Assembly (NCBI RefSeq): GCF_006442795.2
Contig: NZ_CP083956.1
Coordinates: 992,001-1,056,000, forward strand
Direction: 5' to 3'
Origin: Mesorhizobium sp. B1-1-8
Lineage (GTDB): Bacteria; Pseudomonadota; Alphaproteobacteria; Rhizobiales; Rhizobiaceae
DNA length: 64,000 nt
In this document: piece by piece, positions 11,808 to 20,060 of the stretch
Position numbering within the stretch: position 1 is the stretch's first letter
Layout of the letters: every line of letters begins with the position of its first letter
The notes under the pieces: model-generated
The model's database searches: none
The model's input: the letters and a program-made list of their open reading frames with translations, nothing else
Told to the model about the DNA's origin: nothing
Made by a program: the position numbers and the translations under genes

Positions 11808-12470
11808 TTGATATCTACAGAAGCAAACGCAGTGTCGACCGAGCCGGTCGCGACCAAAGCCTATCGTGTTCTGGAGCACATGATCGTAACGCTCGAGCTG
11901 GCGCCGGCGAGCTTCGTTACCGAAAGCGCGCTGATCGAGCGCTGCGGCCTCGGCCGCACGCCCGTGCGCGAGGCCATTCAGCGGCTGGCATGGGAAGGCT
12001 TGCTGGACGTGCGCCCGCGCGCGGGCATCGTGGTCGCGCCGCTGCATCCCGGCGACTGGCTGCGCGTCATCGACGCCCGGCGCGGCGTCGAGGTGGTGCT
12101 CGCCCGCTCGGCCGCCCGCTTCGTCACCCGCGAGGCCGCCGACATGTTTCACGAGGCGGCGCTCGCCATGCAGCGGGCGGTGATTGCGGGCAATGTGCTT
12201 GCCTTCATCCAGGCCGACAAGGCGCTCGACGAGGCGCTGGCGGTGGCCGCCGATAATCCGTTCGCGGCACGGCTGGCGGCGCCCTTGCAGACCCACAGCC
12301 GCCGCTTCTGGTTCCGCTACAAGGCTGATACGGGCCTGGCTGAATCAGCCGAGCACCACGTCGCGCTGATCCGCTCGATCCTCGACGGCGACGAGGAAGG
12401 GGCTGCCAAGGACGCCAAGAAGCTGATGGCCCTGCTGCGCGGCCACGCCGAGGCGGCCGCGACGCGCTGA
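11808..12470 (+). CDS. GntR family transcriptional regulator of hydroxyproline catabolism
   Basis: A 220-residue regulator: winged helix-turn-helix (LIERCGLGRTPVREAIQRLAWEGLL) followed by an FCD-type ligand-binding domain (VIDARRGVEVVLARSAARF, DKALDEALAVAADN). I chose a TTG start at 11808 because AGGAG lies seven bases upstream; the in-frame ATG at 11763 would place the whole operator region inside the coding sequence and has no ribosome-binding site. It diverges from the hydroxyproline operon and probably controls it and itself through the two ATATAT-rich sites. It resembles HypR-type regulators; ligand not shown by sequence. Confidence 0.85.
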   Translation: MISTEANAVSTEPVATKAYRVLEHMIVTLELAPASFVTESALIERCGLGRTPVREAIQRLAWEGLLDVRPRAGIVVAPLHPGDWLRVIDARRGVEVVLARSAARFVTREAADMFHEAALAMQRAVIAGNVLAFIQADKALDEALAVAADNPFAARLAAPLQTHSRRFWFRYKADTGLAESAEHHVALIRSILDGDEEGAAKDAKKLMALLRGHAEAAATR

Positions 12471-12504
12471 CTCTGGCAGCAGCTTAGCGCTGAAATTGCG
12501 CTGC

Positions 12505-12821
12505 TCAGCCGCCCGGCTGTCCGACCGCGGTGGCCAGCGTGTCTTCCCATCCCTCGCCCGCCGCCAGGATGCAGCTTTGGCCCTTAACGTCGGTCATCAG
12601 GATGGTCCAGGTTCCGCTTGCTGACACAAACACCTCGAAGATGGCGGCTTCTCCGGCCACGCCGTAGCCAAGTCGCTTCTCCTCGAATGCCGCTGCCAGC
12701 CTCGCGACCAGATAGTCATGGCCGCCACAGACGATCTGCGCCTGCACGGAAATGCCGACGACGCCATCGCGGCGCCGATCGCGGCGAGCTTGATCCATTG
12801 AAATGAAAGTAAACGTGCCAT
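12505..12821 (-). pseudogene. Small secreted protein, frameshifted paralogue of the 13092-13394 gene
   Basis: A strong start exists at ATG 12821 (AAGGAGGTG upstream) and opens a signal peptide, MARLLSFQWIKLAAIGAAM. That frame then loses homology, while the next frame continues with VQAQIVCGGHDYLVARLAAAFEE and GTWTILMTDVKGQSCILAAGEGWE. The latter aligns with GSWTVLASDTKGQSCVLSVGEGWD in the neighbouring intact gene. The frames join naturally if one base was lost near the AAA at 12750-12752, which would restore ASSAFSVQAQIVCGG with a signal peptidase site after VQA. Either a real one-base deletion or a sequence error. Function unknown; expected in the periplasm. Confidence 0.75.
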
Positions 12822-13091
12822 TTGGGCACCTCCTTTGCCTTCGCTTTCCGGCAAGGGAGGCACATTCGGCCGCCTCAGTATGCCGGAACGCTCCAGGCCG
12901 GATTCGACGTCTTCATCACGTCACTCCTTCTGGTTTCCGGTCTGTCGTGGGGATTTCAATGTTCCCACTATGTTCCATATATGGTGTCGTCGCGGAAAAA
13001 CCGCAAGCAGCATCCGCGAATCCTCCAAATCGTGCCGAGCGGACCCGCGGATCTGCTCGGCGACGCTGCTGCGTGACGGATAGGAATATCG

Positions 13092-13394
13092 TCAGGCGCC
13101 GGGCATGGCGGCTGTTATGGTCGGGCTATCCCAGCCTTCGCCGACCGACAGGACACAGCTTTGGCCCTTGGTGTCGGAGGCAAGCACCGTCCAGCTTCCC
13201 TGGTCGGAAACGAAGATCTCCAGCACCACATTGGGATTGATCAGGCCGCGACCGGCCTCGCTTTCATGGAACTTGTCGCCGAGCGCCTTGATGATGTCCG
13301 CGCGGGGGGCGCATTGCGCGGCTGCATTGGCTGTCACAGCGCCGCTGGTCATCGCCGCCGCAAGGACAATCGTCGCCATAAGATATCGTGTCAT
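13092..13394 (-). CDS. Small secreted protein, conserved alphaproteobacterial family
   Basis: A 100-residue protein with a signal peptide (MTRYLMATIVLAAAMTSGAVTANAAA) and a mature part of about 75 residues. Two cysteines (in AAAQCAPR and KGQSCVLS) could form a disulphide; the core motif is GSWTVLASDTKGQSC. The start at 13394 has a strong AGGAGGTG four bases upstream; the longer frame upstream carries no protein-like sequence. The same family is common as short hypothetical proteins in rhizobia. Its frameshifted paralogue lies about 270 bases downstream on the same strand. No function is known. Confidence 0.85.
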   Translation of the reverse strand: MTRYLMATIVLAAAMTSGAVTANAAAQCAPRADIIKALGDKFHESEAGRGLINPNVVLEIFVSDQGSWTVLASDTKGQSCVLSVGEGWDSPTITAAMPGA

Positions 13395-13541
13395 CCGACA
13401 CCTCCTCGCGCCAGACGAGAACCCCGGCTGCCACCGGCGCTGTTTGATTGGCCTGCCCGTTTGGCAGGAATGCAATTTAAGGCGGATGATGGCCGGTTGG
13501 TTCCATCCTTTCGTCGTTTTGGCGGCTGATACTACGACCCG

Positions 13542-13579
13542 AATGCAAAGGCCCGGACGTTGATCCGGGCCTTTGCATT
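13542..13579 (-). terminator. Perfect 16-base stem-loop downstream of mmsA
   Basis: Arms 13542-13557 and 13564-13579 are perfectly complementary (AATGCAAAGGCCCGGA) with a six-base loop. It begins about 50 bases past the mmsA stop. There is no long U-tract, so it is only a probable terminator or 3' stabiliser. Confidence 0.5.
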
Positions 13580-13627
13580 TGCCGAATTTCACATCGCGGC
13601 GAGGACGCGCAAACCGGAATCGTCCGG

Positions 13628-15124
13628 CTAGTTCATCGTCGGAATGACGAACTCGGCCCCGTCCTTGATGCCGGACGGCCAGCGCGAGGTGACCGTCTTG
13701 GTCTTGGTGTAGAAGCGGAACGCATCCGGGCCGTGCTGGTTGAGGTCGCCGAAGGACGACGCCTTCCAGCCGCCGAACGTATAGTAGGCGATCGGCACCG
13801 GGATCGGCACGTTGACGCCGACCATGCCGACCTGAACGCGCGAGGCGAAGTCACGCGCGGCATCGCCGTCGCGGGTGAAGATCGCCACGCCATTACCCAT
13901 TTCGTGGTCGTTGGCGAGCTTGATGGCGTTCTCGTAGGTTGGGGCGCGCACCACCGACAGCACCGGCCCGAAGATCTCTTCCTTGTAGATGCGCATGTCG
14001 GCGGTGACGTTGTCGAACAGGCAGCCGCCCATATAGTAACCCTTCTCGTAGCCCTGCATCTTGAAGCCGCGACCGTCGACGACCAGCTTGGCGCCTTCCT
14101 TGACGCCGATGTCGACGTAGCCCTTGACGCGCTCAAGCGCCTGCGCCGTGACCAGCGGGCCGAAATCGGCCGAGGAGTCCGTCGACGGGCCGACCTTCAG
14201 GCTTTCGACGCGCGGCACCAGCTTCTCCATCAGCCGGTTGGCGGTGTCGTTGCCGACGGGCACCGCCACCGAGATTGCCATGCAACGCTCGCCGGCCGAG
14301 CCGTAGCCGGCGCCGATCAGCGCATCGACGGTCTGGTCCATGTCGGCGTCGGGCATGATGATCATGTGGTTCTTGGCGCCGCCGAAGCACTGCACGCGCT
14401 TGCCGGACGCGCAGCCGCGCGCATAGATGTACTGCGCGATCGGCGTCGAGCCGACAAAGCCGACGGCCTTGATGTCCGGGTCGTCGAGGATGGCGTCGAC
14501 CACTTCCTTGTCGCCGTTGACGACGTTCAGCACGCCTTCCGGCAAGCCGGCCTCGATGAACAGCTCCGCGATGCGCAGCGGCACGCCCGGATCGCGCTCC
14601 GACGGCTTCAGGATGAAGGCATTGCCGCAGGCGAGCGCCGGCGCGATCTTCCACAGCGGGATCATGGCCGGAAAGTTGAACGGCGTGATGCCGGCTACGA
14701 CGCCGAGCGGCTGACGCATCGAGTAGGTGTCGATACCGGGGCCGGCGCCGTCGGTGAATTCGCCCTTCATCATGTGCGGCGCGCCGATGCAGACTTCGAC
14801 CACTTCGAGGCCGCGCTGGATGTCGCCCTTGGCGTCGGCGATGGTCTTGCCATGCTCGCGCGCCAGGATGTCGGCCAACTCGTCATAGTCGCGGGCGACC
14901 AGTTCGAGAAATTTCATCAGCACGCGCACGCGGCGCTGCGGGTTGGTGGCGGCCCATTTCGGCTGCGCCGCCTTGGCGTTCTCGACCGCGGAGCGCAGTT
15001 CCGCCTGCGAGGCCAGCGCCACCGTGCCGCGCACGGTGCCGTCCATCGGCTGCATCACGTCCTGCTTGCGGCCGCTGGTGCCGGCGACACGCTTGCCGCC
15101 GATGAAATGACCGTATTCGATCAT
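13628..15124 (-). CDS. mmsA: CoA-acylating methylmalonate-semialdehyde dehydrogenase
   Basis: A 498-residue aldehyde dehydrogenase. It should oxidise methylmalonate or malonate semialdehyde to propionyl- or acetyl-CoA in valine and inositol breakdown. The catalytic Cys is in GYGSAGERCMAISVAV, the MmsA-type motif; the MPDADMDQTVDALIGAGYG context is typical of this family. Start at ATG 15124 with GGGAG nine bases upstream; the N-terminus IEYGHFIGGKRVAGTSGR then matches the family length. A LysR gene diverges from it across a palindromic repeat and may regulate it. Confidence 0.93.
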   Translation of the reverse strand: MIEYGHFIGGKRVAGTSGRKQDVMQPMDGTVRGTVALASQAELRSAVENAKAAQPKWAATNPQRRVRVLMKFLELVARDYDELADILAREHGKTIADAKGDIQRGLEVVEVCIGAPHMMKGEFTDGAGPGIDTYSMRQPLGVVAGITPFNFPAMIPLWKIAPALACGNAFILKPSERDPGVPLRIAELFIEAGLPEGVLNVVNGDKEVVDAILDDPDIKAVGFVGSTPIAQYIYARGCASGKRVQCFGGAKNHMIIMPDADMDQTVDALIGAGYGSAGERCMAISVAVPVGNDTANRLMEKLVPRVESLKVGPSTDSSADFGPLVTAQALERVKGYVDIGVKEGAKLVVDGRGFKMQGYEKGYYMGGCLFDNVTADMRIYKEEIFGPVLSVVRAPTYENAIKLANDHEMGNGVAIFTRDGDAARDFASRVQVGMVGVNVPIPVPIAYYTFGGWKASSFGDLNQHGPDAFRFYTKTKTVTSRWPSGIKDGAEFVIPTMN

Positions 15125-15290
15125 GGTTTCTCTCCCTGTTTGGTGATGAGGCATTGTCCGCCTTTGCGGCGCCGATGGCAACGCGAGGGGAGGCGCAACC
15201 GTTGTGCGAAAAATAGACAACAGTTGACGGCAGAGCATCAATTCTCGCAAAATCGACCCGACCTATTTACGGCAAGGATGGAAAGATTGA

Positions 15291-15466
15291 GTTCCTTCGC
15301 GCCCCCCTCTGTCCTGCCGGACATCTCCCCCACTTGGGGGGAGATCAGCCGTCACCCCTGCTTTCGCCAACCTTCAGCGTTGCGGGAAAGATGCCGGCGG
15401 CGCGGCCAGCTGATCTCCCCCCTTGTGGGGGAGATGTCCGGCAGGACAGAGGGGGGCGCGAAGGAA
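15291..15466. repeat. Family C long palindromic intergenic element, copy 1
   Basis: The two ends are long inverted repeats: GTTCCTTCGCGCCCCCCTCT, CTGCCGGACATCTCCCCC and so on, mirrored at 15411-15466. A non-palindromic middle of about 60 bases separates them. A second copy is at 28518-28683. It resembles RIME-like mosaic elements of rhizobia. It lies in the promoter gap between mmsA and the LysR gene. Confidence 0.85.
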
Positions 15467-15500
15467 CGCAACGTTGATAATCACAATGCGGGCCATCTCC

Positions 15501-16382
15501 ATGAACTGGGATGACGTGCGCATCTTCCTCGCCGTCGCCCGCGCCGGCCAGATCCTCGGCGCCGCCCGGCGGCTGGAGCTCAACCACGCCACCGTCTCGC
15601 GCCGCATCGCCGCGCTCGAGGAGGCGCTCAGGACAAAGCTCTTCCGCCGCCTGACCACCGGCAGCGAGCTGACGCCGGCCGGCGAGCGCTTCCTCGACAT
15701 CGCCGAGCGCATGGAAGGCGACATGATCGCCGCGCGTTCGACAATATCAGGCGAAGGCGACGATGTTTCCGGCACGGTGCGCATCGGCGCCCCCGACGGT
15801 TTCGGCGTCGCCTTCCTGGCCAAGCGCCTTGGCGAACTGACCGCGCTGCATCGCGAGCTCACCATCCAGCTGGTGCCGGTGCCGCGCTCCTTCTCGCTTT
15901 CCAGGCGCGAGGCCGATATCGCCATCACCGTCGAGCGGCCGACCGAAGGACGGCTGGTGGCCGGAAAGCTGGTCGACTACACGCTCGGCCTGTTCGCCTC
16001 GCGCGCCTATGCTGAAGCCAATGGCCTGCCGGAAACGGCGGCCGAGCTCGGCCGGCACACGCTGATCGGCTATGTGCCCGACCTCATCGTCAGCCCGTCG
16101 CTCGACTACGCCGCCGAGTTCAGCGCCGAATGGCGCACCAGCTTCGCCATCTCCTCGGCGCTCGGCCAGGCCGAAGCGGTGCGCTCCGGCGCCGGCATCG
16201 GCATCCTGCACACTTTCGTCGCCCGCTCGATGCCGGAGCTCGTGCCCGTCGATATCGTCGCGCCCATCCGCCGCGCCTACTGGCTGGTCTATCACGAATC
16301 GGTAAGGCCGCTGCGCCGGGTCCAGCTTGTCGCCAACTTCATCACCAAGGCGGTCGAGCGCGAACGCGGCCTGTTCACGTAG
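15501..16382 (+). CDS. LysR family transcriptional regulator
   Basis: A 293-residue regulator: N-terminal helix-turn-helix (DDVRIFLAVARAGQILGAARRLELNHATVSRRIAALEEAL) and a C-terminal periplasmic-binding-like effector domain (SGTVRIGAPDGFGVAFLAKRLGEL). ATG 15501 gives the usual MNWDDVRIFL start, though its ribosome-binding site is weak and an ATG at 15486 is in frame. It diverges from mmsA with a family C repeat between them. The effector is unknown. Confidence 0.9.
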   Translation: MNWDDVRIFLAVARAGQILGAARRLELNHATVSRRIAALEEALRTKLFRRLTTGSELTPAGERFLDIAERMEGDMIAARSTISGEGDDVSGTVRIGAPDGFGVAFLAKRLGELTALHRELTIQLVPVPRSFSLSRREADIAITVERPTEGRLVAGKLVDYTLGLFASRAYAEANGLPETAAELGRHTLIGYVPDLIVSPSLDYAAEFSAEWRTSFAISSALGQAEAVRSGAGIGILHTFVARSMPELVPVDIVAPIRRAYWLVYHESVRPLRRVQLVANFITKAVERERGLFT

Positions 16383-16421
16383 CGGTCAGGGCGGATCGAG
16401 CACGGCGGGACAGTGCGACCG

Positions 16422-17678
16422 TCATTTCAGATAGCGCTCCGGGCTGAGATCGAGCGCGTTGATCTCCGGCACCCGGTTGGAGATGATGTCGGCAAGCACC
16501 CTGGCCGAGCCGCAGGCCATGGTCCAGCCGAGCGTGCCGTGGCCGGTGTTGAGATAGAGGTTGGACAATTCGCTGCGGCCGACCAGCGGCGGCCCGTCCG
16601 GCGTCATCGGCCTGAGGCCGCACCAGAAGCTCGCCGCCTTGAGGTCGCCGCTGCCCGGAAACAGATCGCCGACTGAATGTTCGAGCGTGCGGCGACGCGA
16701 TTCGTGCAGGCGCAGGTCAAAGCCTGAAATCTCCGCCGTGCCGCCGACCCGGATGCGGTCGCCCAGCCTGGTGATCGCCACCTTGTAGGTCTCGTCCATG
16801 ACCGTCGACACGGGGGCGGCTTCGGCATCCCTGATCGGCACGGTGATCGAATAGCCCTTGACCGGATAGACCGGGATCGGCCGCTGCAGCTTGCGCATCA
16901 TTGGCGCCGAATAGCTGCCCATCGCCATCACATAGGCGTCGGCCACCCGCCAGCCCTTTTCGGTGCCGACATTGGCGACACGGTTGCGGTTTCTGACGAT
17001 GCGCCGGACCGTCGTGCCATATTCGAACTTGACGCCGCGCGCCACGCAAAGCTGCGCCAGCCGGTCAGTGAACATCTTGCAGTCGCCGGTCTCGTCGCCG
17101 GGCAGCCTGAGCCCGCCGACGAATTTCTCGCGCACGCCGGCCAGCGCCGGTTCAGCCGCGATGCAACCTTCCCGGTCGAGGAGCTCGTAGGGCACGCCGT
17201 ATTTCTTCAGCACCTCGACATCGCCGCCGGTGCCGTCGAGCTGCTTCTGCTTGCGGAACAGCTGCAGCGTGCCTCTGGCCCGTTCGTCATAGGCAATGCC
17301 GGTCGCCGCGCGCAGCGCCTTCAGCGTGTCGCGGCTATATTCGGCAAGCGGCACCATGCGCGACTTGTTCAGCGCATAGCGCTCGGCCGTGCAGTTGCGC
17401 AGCATCTTGATGAGCCACGTCCACATGTGCGGATCGAAGGCCGGCCGCACCACCAGCGGACCGTGCTTCATCAGCAGCCATTTGACCGCCTTCAGCGGGA
17501 TGCCGGGGCCGGCCCAGGGCGAGGCATAGCCGGGCGACACTTCGCCGGCATTGGCAAAGCTGGTTTCCAGCGCGGGCGCCTGCTGGCGGTCGATGACGGT
17601 GACCTCGTGGCCGGCCTCGGCGAGGAAGTAGGCGGTGGTCACCCCGATCACGCCGCCGCCCAGAACCAGTATCTTCAT
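16422..17678 (-). CDS. dadA: D-amino acid dehydrogenase, small subunit
   Basis: A 418-residue FAD enzyme that deaminates D-alanine and other D-amino acids to keto acids at the inner face of the membrane. Motifs: FAD-binding [43 protein letters not shown], and the C-terminal DGPPLVGRS and [16 protein letters not shown]. Start at ATG 17678 because GAGGG is nine bases upstream; the ATG nine bases earlier abuts the Shine-Dalgarno. It follows alanine racemase by about 90 bases on the same strand, a standard alanine catabolic pair. Confidence 0.95.
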   Translation of the reverse strand: MKILVLGGGVIGVTTAYFLAEAGHEVTVIDRQQAPALETSFANAGEVSPGYASPWAGPGIPLKAVKWLLMKHGPLVVRPAFDPHMWTWLIKMLRNCTAERYALNKSRMVPLAEYSRDTLKALRAATGIAYDERARGTLQLFRKQKQLDGTGGDVEVLKKYGVPYELLDREGCIAAEPALAGVREKFVGGLRLPGDETGDCKMFTDRLAQLCVARGVKFEYGTTVRRIVRNRNRVANVGTEKGWRVADAYVMAMGSYSAPMMRKLQRPIPVYPVKGYSITVPIRDAEAAPVSTVMDETYKVAITRLGDRIRVGGTAEISGFDLRLHESRRRTLEHSVGDLFPGSGDLKAASFWCGLRPMTPDGPPLVGRSELSNLYLNTGHGTLGWTMACGSARVLADIISNRVPEINALDLSPERYLK

Positions 17679-17770
17679 GGCTTGCATCCCTCAAGGCCGG
17701 CCATGCCGCCGAAGGGCATGGGTCGTTTGGCCTGTCTGCCGGATTTTGTCGTTCCCGCCAAGTAGCGCGC

Positions 17771-18913
17771 TTACGCGTTGACGTAACGGCGGTGAAAGCG
17801 CGCGCCCAGACCGGCCAGGATTTCATAGCCGATGGTGCCGGCATGGCCGGCGGCATCGTCGACGCTCTGCGAAGGGCCCAACAGCTCGACCAGATCGCCC
17901 TCGCGCAGTTTGCCGGGCTGGAGGGCGGAGATGTCGAGAACAATCGAATCCATCGACACGCGCCCGAGGAAAGGCAGACGCACCCCTTCGAACCAGGCCG
18001 CGGAAGCGGAGCGCCGCAGCCAGCCATCGGCATAGCCGAACGAAATTGTCGCCAGGCTCAGCGGACCCTCCGCGTGATAGGCGTGGCCGTAGCCGACGCC
18101 GGCGCCCTTCTCGACGCTGCGCGTCTGCGCCACCTTGGCTTCGAGACGCAAGACAGACAGCATCGGATTGGCGGCGCCGGGCGTTGGATTGATGCCGTAA
18201 AGCGCGGCCCCTGGTCGCGCCAGATCGTAATGATAGGACGGCCCAAGAAAGATGCCGGACGAATTGGCGAGCGAGGCGGGCGCCGCGGGCAGCATGGCGC
18301 GCAGCCGTTCGAATTCCATCCGCTGCTGCTCGTTGGCCGGATGGCGTGGCTCGTCGGCGCAGGCCAGGTGACTCATCACGTACTTGACGTCGATGCCATC
18401 GAGCGCGCCAAAATCCTTCGTCACCGCCTCGACTTCGGCCGGAGCCATGCCAAGCCGCGACATGCCGCTGTCAACCTGGATGGCGGCCGGGAGTCGGCGC
18501 CCGGCGCCACGCGCCGCCGCCCTCCAGGCTTTCAACTGCACGCCGCTGTTGATGACCGTGCACAGGCCGGCCGCCAGCGCTTCCGGCTCGGAGCCGGGCG
18601 GCAGCCCGTTCAGCACGTAGATATCCGGTCCAGCCCCGACCGTCTTGCGCAGCGCAATGCCCTCGGCCAGCAGCGCGACGAAGAAAATGTCGCAGCCTTC
18701 CCGCATCAGCGCCGATGCCACCTGCGCGGCGCCGAGCCCATAGCCGTCGGCCTTGAGCACGCCGGCACAGCGCACGCTACCCAGCTTTGCTTTCAGCCGC
18801 CGGTAGTTTTCACGGATCGCGCCAAGATCGATGGTCAGGACGGCGCCGGCGGCCGCTTTGCTTACGGCGGTAACATCGTCATTAGGCAGCGACCTTGTCG
18901 GGGCGTCGTTCAT
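17771..18913 (-). CDS. alr: Alanine racemase
   Basis: A 380-residue PLP enzyme interconverting L- and D-alanine. The PLP lysine is in CAGVLKADGYGLGA, and the second catalytic region has GVGYGHAYHAEGP and LGRVSMD. Because dadA lies directly downstream, this copy is probably the catabolic one (DadX role), feeding D-alanine to DadA, although it could also supply D-alanine to peptidoglycan. No Lrp-type regulator is adjacent. Confidence 0.93.
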   Translation of the reverse strand: MNDAPTRSLPNDDVTAVSKAAAGAVLTIDLGAIRENYRRLKAKLGSVRCAGVLKADGYGLGAAQVASALMREGCDIFFVALLAEGIALRKTVGAGPDIYVLNGLPPGSEPEALAAGLCTVINSGVQLKAWRAAARGAGRRLPAAIQVDSGMSRLGMAPAEVEAVTKDFGALDGIDVKYVMSHLACADEPRHPANEQQRMEFERLRAMLPAAPASLANSSGIFLGPSYHYDLARPGAALYGINPTPGAANPMLSVLRLEAKVAQTRSVEKGAGVGYGHAYHAEGPLSLATISFGYADGWLRRSASAAWFEGVRLPFLGRVSMDSIVLDISALQPGKLREGDLVELLGPSQSVDDAAGHAGTIGYEILAGLGARFHRRYVNA

Positions 18914-18996
18914 GGCGACCCTCCTTGCAGCGGATAAACATCAATAGGACCGCTGGGCAGGCGCGGCAACCGCGGTCCCCTTCGAACCGCAACCGG

Positions 18997-19515
18997 CTAT
19001 GGCACAAGGTGCCGGAATAGCGCCACCACGTCTTCATAGACCTTGCGCTTGAATGGCACGATAAGGTCGGGCAGGTCCTGCATCGGCCGCCACGCCCATT
19101 TGTCGAATTCGGCGGTGTGGCCGCCCGGCGGCGGGTTGATCTGGATTTCGCCCTCGTCGCCTTCAAACCGGTAGGCGAACCATTTCTGCGTCTGGCCGCG
19201 ATAGCGCCCCTTGAAGGCGATGCCGACGAGGTGGTCCGGCAGATCGTAGTTGATCCAGTCCGGCGCTTCGGCGAGCAGCGAGACGCTGCGCATGCCGGTC
19301 TCCTCATAGAGCTCCCGCTCCGCCGCCTGCAGCGGCTCCTCGTCCCGGTCGATGCCGCCTTGCGGCATCTGCCAGAGCTGCGTCGTGCCGGCAAATTCGC
19401 TGTCGGCTTCGGCGATGCGATGCCCGACCCAGACCAGGCCGGCGCCGTTGAGGATCATCAGCCCGACGCACGGGCGGTAAGGCAGCGTTTCGGGGTCGAT
19501 TGTCTTTTTGGACAT
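18997..19515 (-). CDS. rppH: RNA pyrophosphohydrolase (Nudix)
   Basis: A 172-residue Nudix hydrolase that removes pyrophosphate from triphosphorylated 5' mRNA ends, starting decay. The Nudix box is intact ([22 protein letters not shown], residues split as [14 protein letters not shown] and RELYEETG). The N-terminus [21 protein letters not shown] and QLWQMPQGG match RppH/NudH, with [13 protein letters not shown] between them. Length is normal. Confidence 0.93.
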   Translation of the reverse strand: MSKKTIDPETLPYRPCVGLMILNGAGLVWVGHRIAEADSEFAGTTQLWQMPQGGIDRDEEPLQAAERELYEETGMRSVSLLAEAPDWINYDLPDHLVGIAFKGRYRGQTQKWFAYRFEGDEGEIQINPPPGGHTAEFDKWAWRPMQDLPDLIVPFKRKVYEDVVALFRHLVP

Positions 19516-19700
19516 CAGTCAGGTTTCCAGCCGTTTTGGGAATCGCCCCGACGAGGCGGGCGGCGGGCGGTTTCGAGAACGGAGCGGAGCGTACTCAAAG
19601 TAAGCTTGCACCGGAAGCGCGGAAAAACGTAGGCGTGTTCCGGTTGGCTATCACTTGCGTCTCGTTGCCGCCGTCGCGGTCGAATGTCAGAATAGATTCC

Positions 19701-20030
19701 ATGAAAAATATCCAAATCATCGATGGCGCTGTGAACGCCACCTTCAGCATATTCCAGGCGACAGAGGAGGAGTTCGCCGCCATTTTCCCCGACGGACAAG
19801 ATATGGAATTGGCTGAGGACCTCTTCGAACGGCTAGGCGACAAGGAGGCTGGCCGCGTGCTGGTTCCGCTTTGGAATCGTCCCGTCCTTAAGCGCGATGC
19901 GCTTGGAATCCATGGGACGCTATTCTACAACAATGAACATCGACGCATCCCGCAATCCAAGCGCGAGGTCGATTGGGATGATGGTTCGATCAACCAAGCC
20001 CAGAGAGACCTCTTCTCTCGGCACCGCTGA
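19701..20030 (+). CDS. Conserved hypothetical protein
   Basis: A 109-residue soluble protein beginning MKNIQIIDGAVNATFSIFQA. It is rich in acidic residues in its first half (EEEFAAIFPDGQDMELAEDLFERLG), followed by LWNRPVLKRDALGIHGTLFYN. Similar short proteins with the IDGA...GIHGTLFY pattern occur in many proteobacteria; no function is known to me. It stands alone, between rppH and the deacetylase gene, both on the other strand. The ribosome-binding site is weak. Confidence 0.75.
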   Translation: MKNIQIIDGAVNATFSIFQATEEEFAAIFPDGQDMELAEDLFERLGDKEAGRVLVPLWNRPVLKRDALGIHGTLFYNNEHRRIPQSKREVDWDDGSINQAQRDLFSRHR

Positions 20031-20060
20031 AATCGTCACGAGCTAATTTGTCCACACCGT

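Noticed and set aside
12822..13091. Short plus-strand frames (up to about 145 codons) upstream of the secreted-protein genes
   Set aside because: No ribosome-binding site, no recognisable motif, and they overlap the minus-strand gene starts; treated as noise.
13628..15124. mmsA as the missing 2-oxoglutarate semialdehyde dehydrogenase of the hydroxyproline pathway
   Set aside because: Its catalytic region (GSAGERCMAISVAV) and length fit the CoA-acylating methylmalonate-semialdehyde family, and it is outside the operon.
16422..17678. Second hydroxyproline dehydrogenase
   Set aside because: Its motifs and direct linkage to alanine racemase fit DadA in D-alanine catabolism better.
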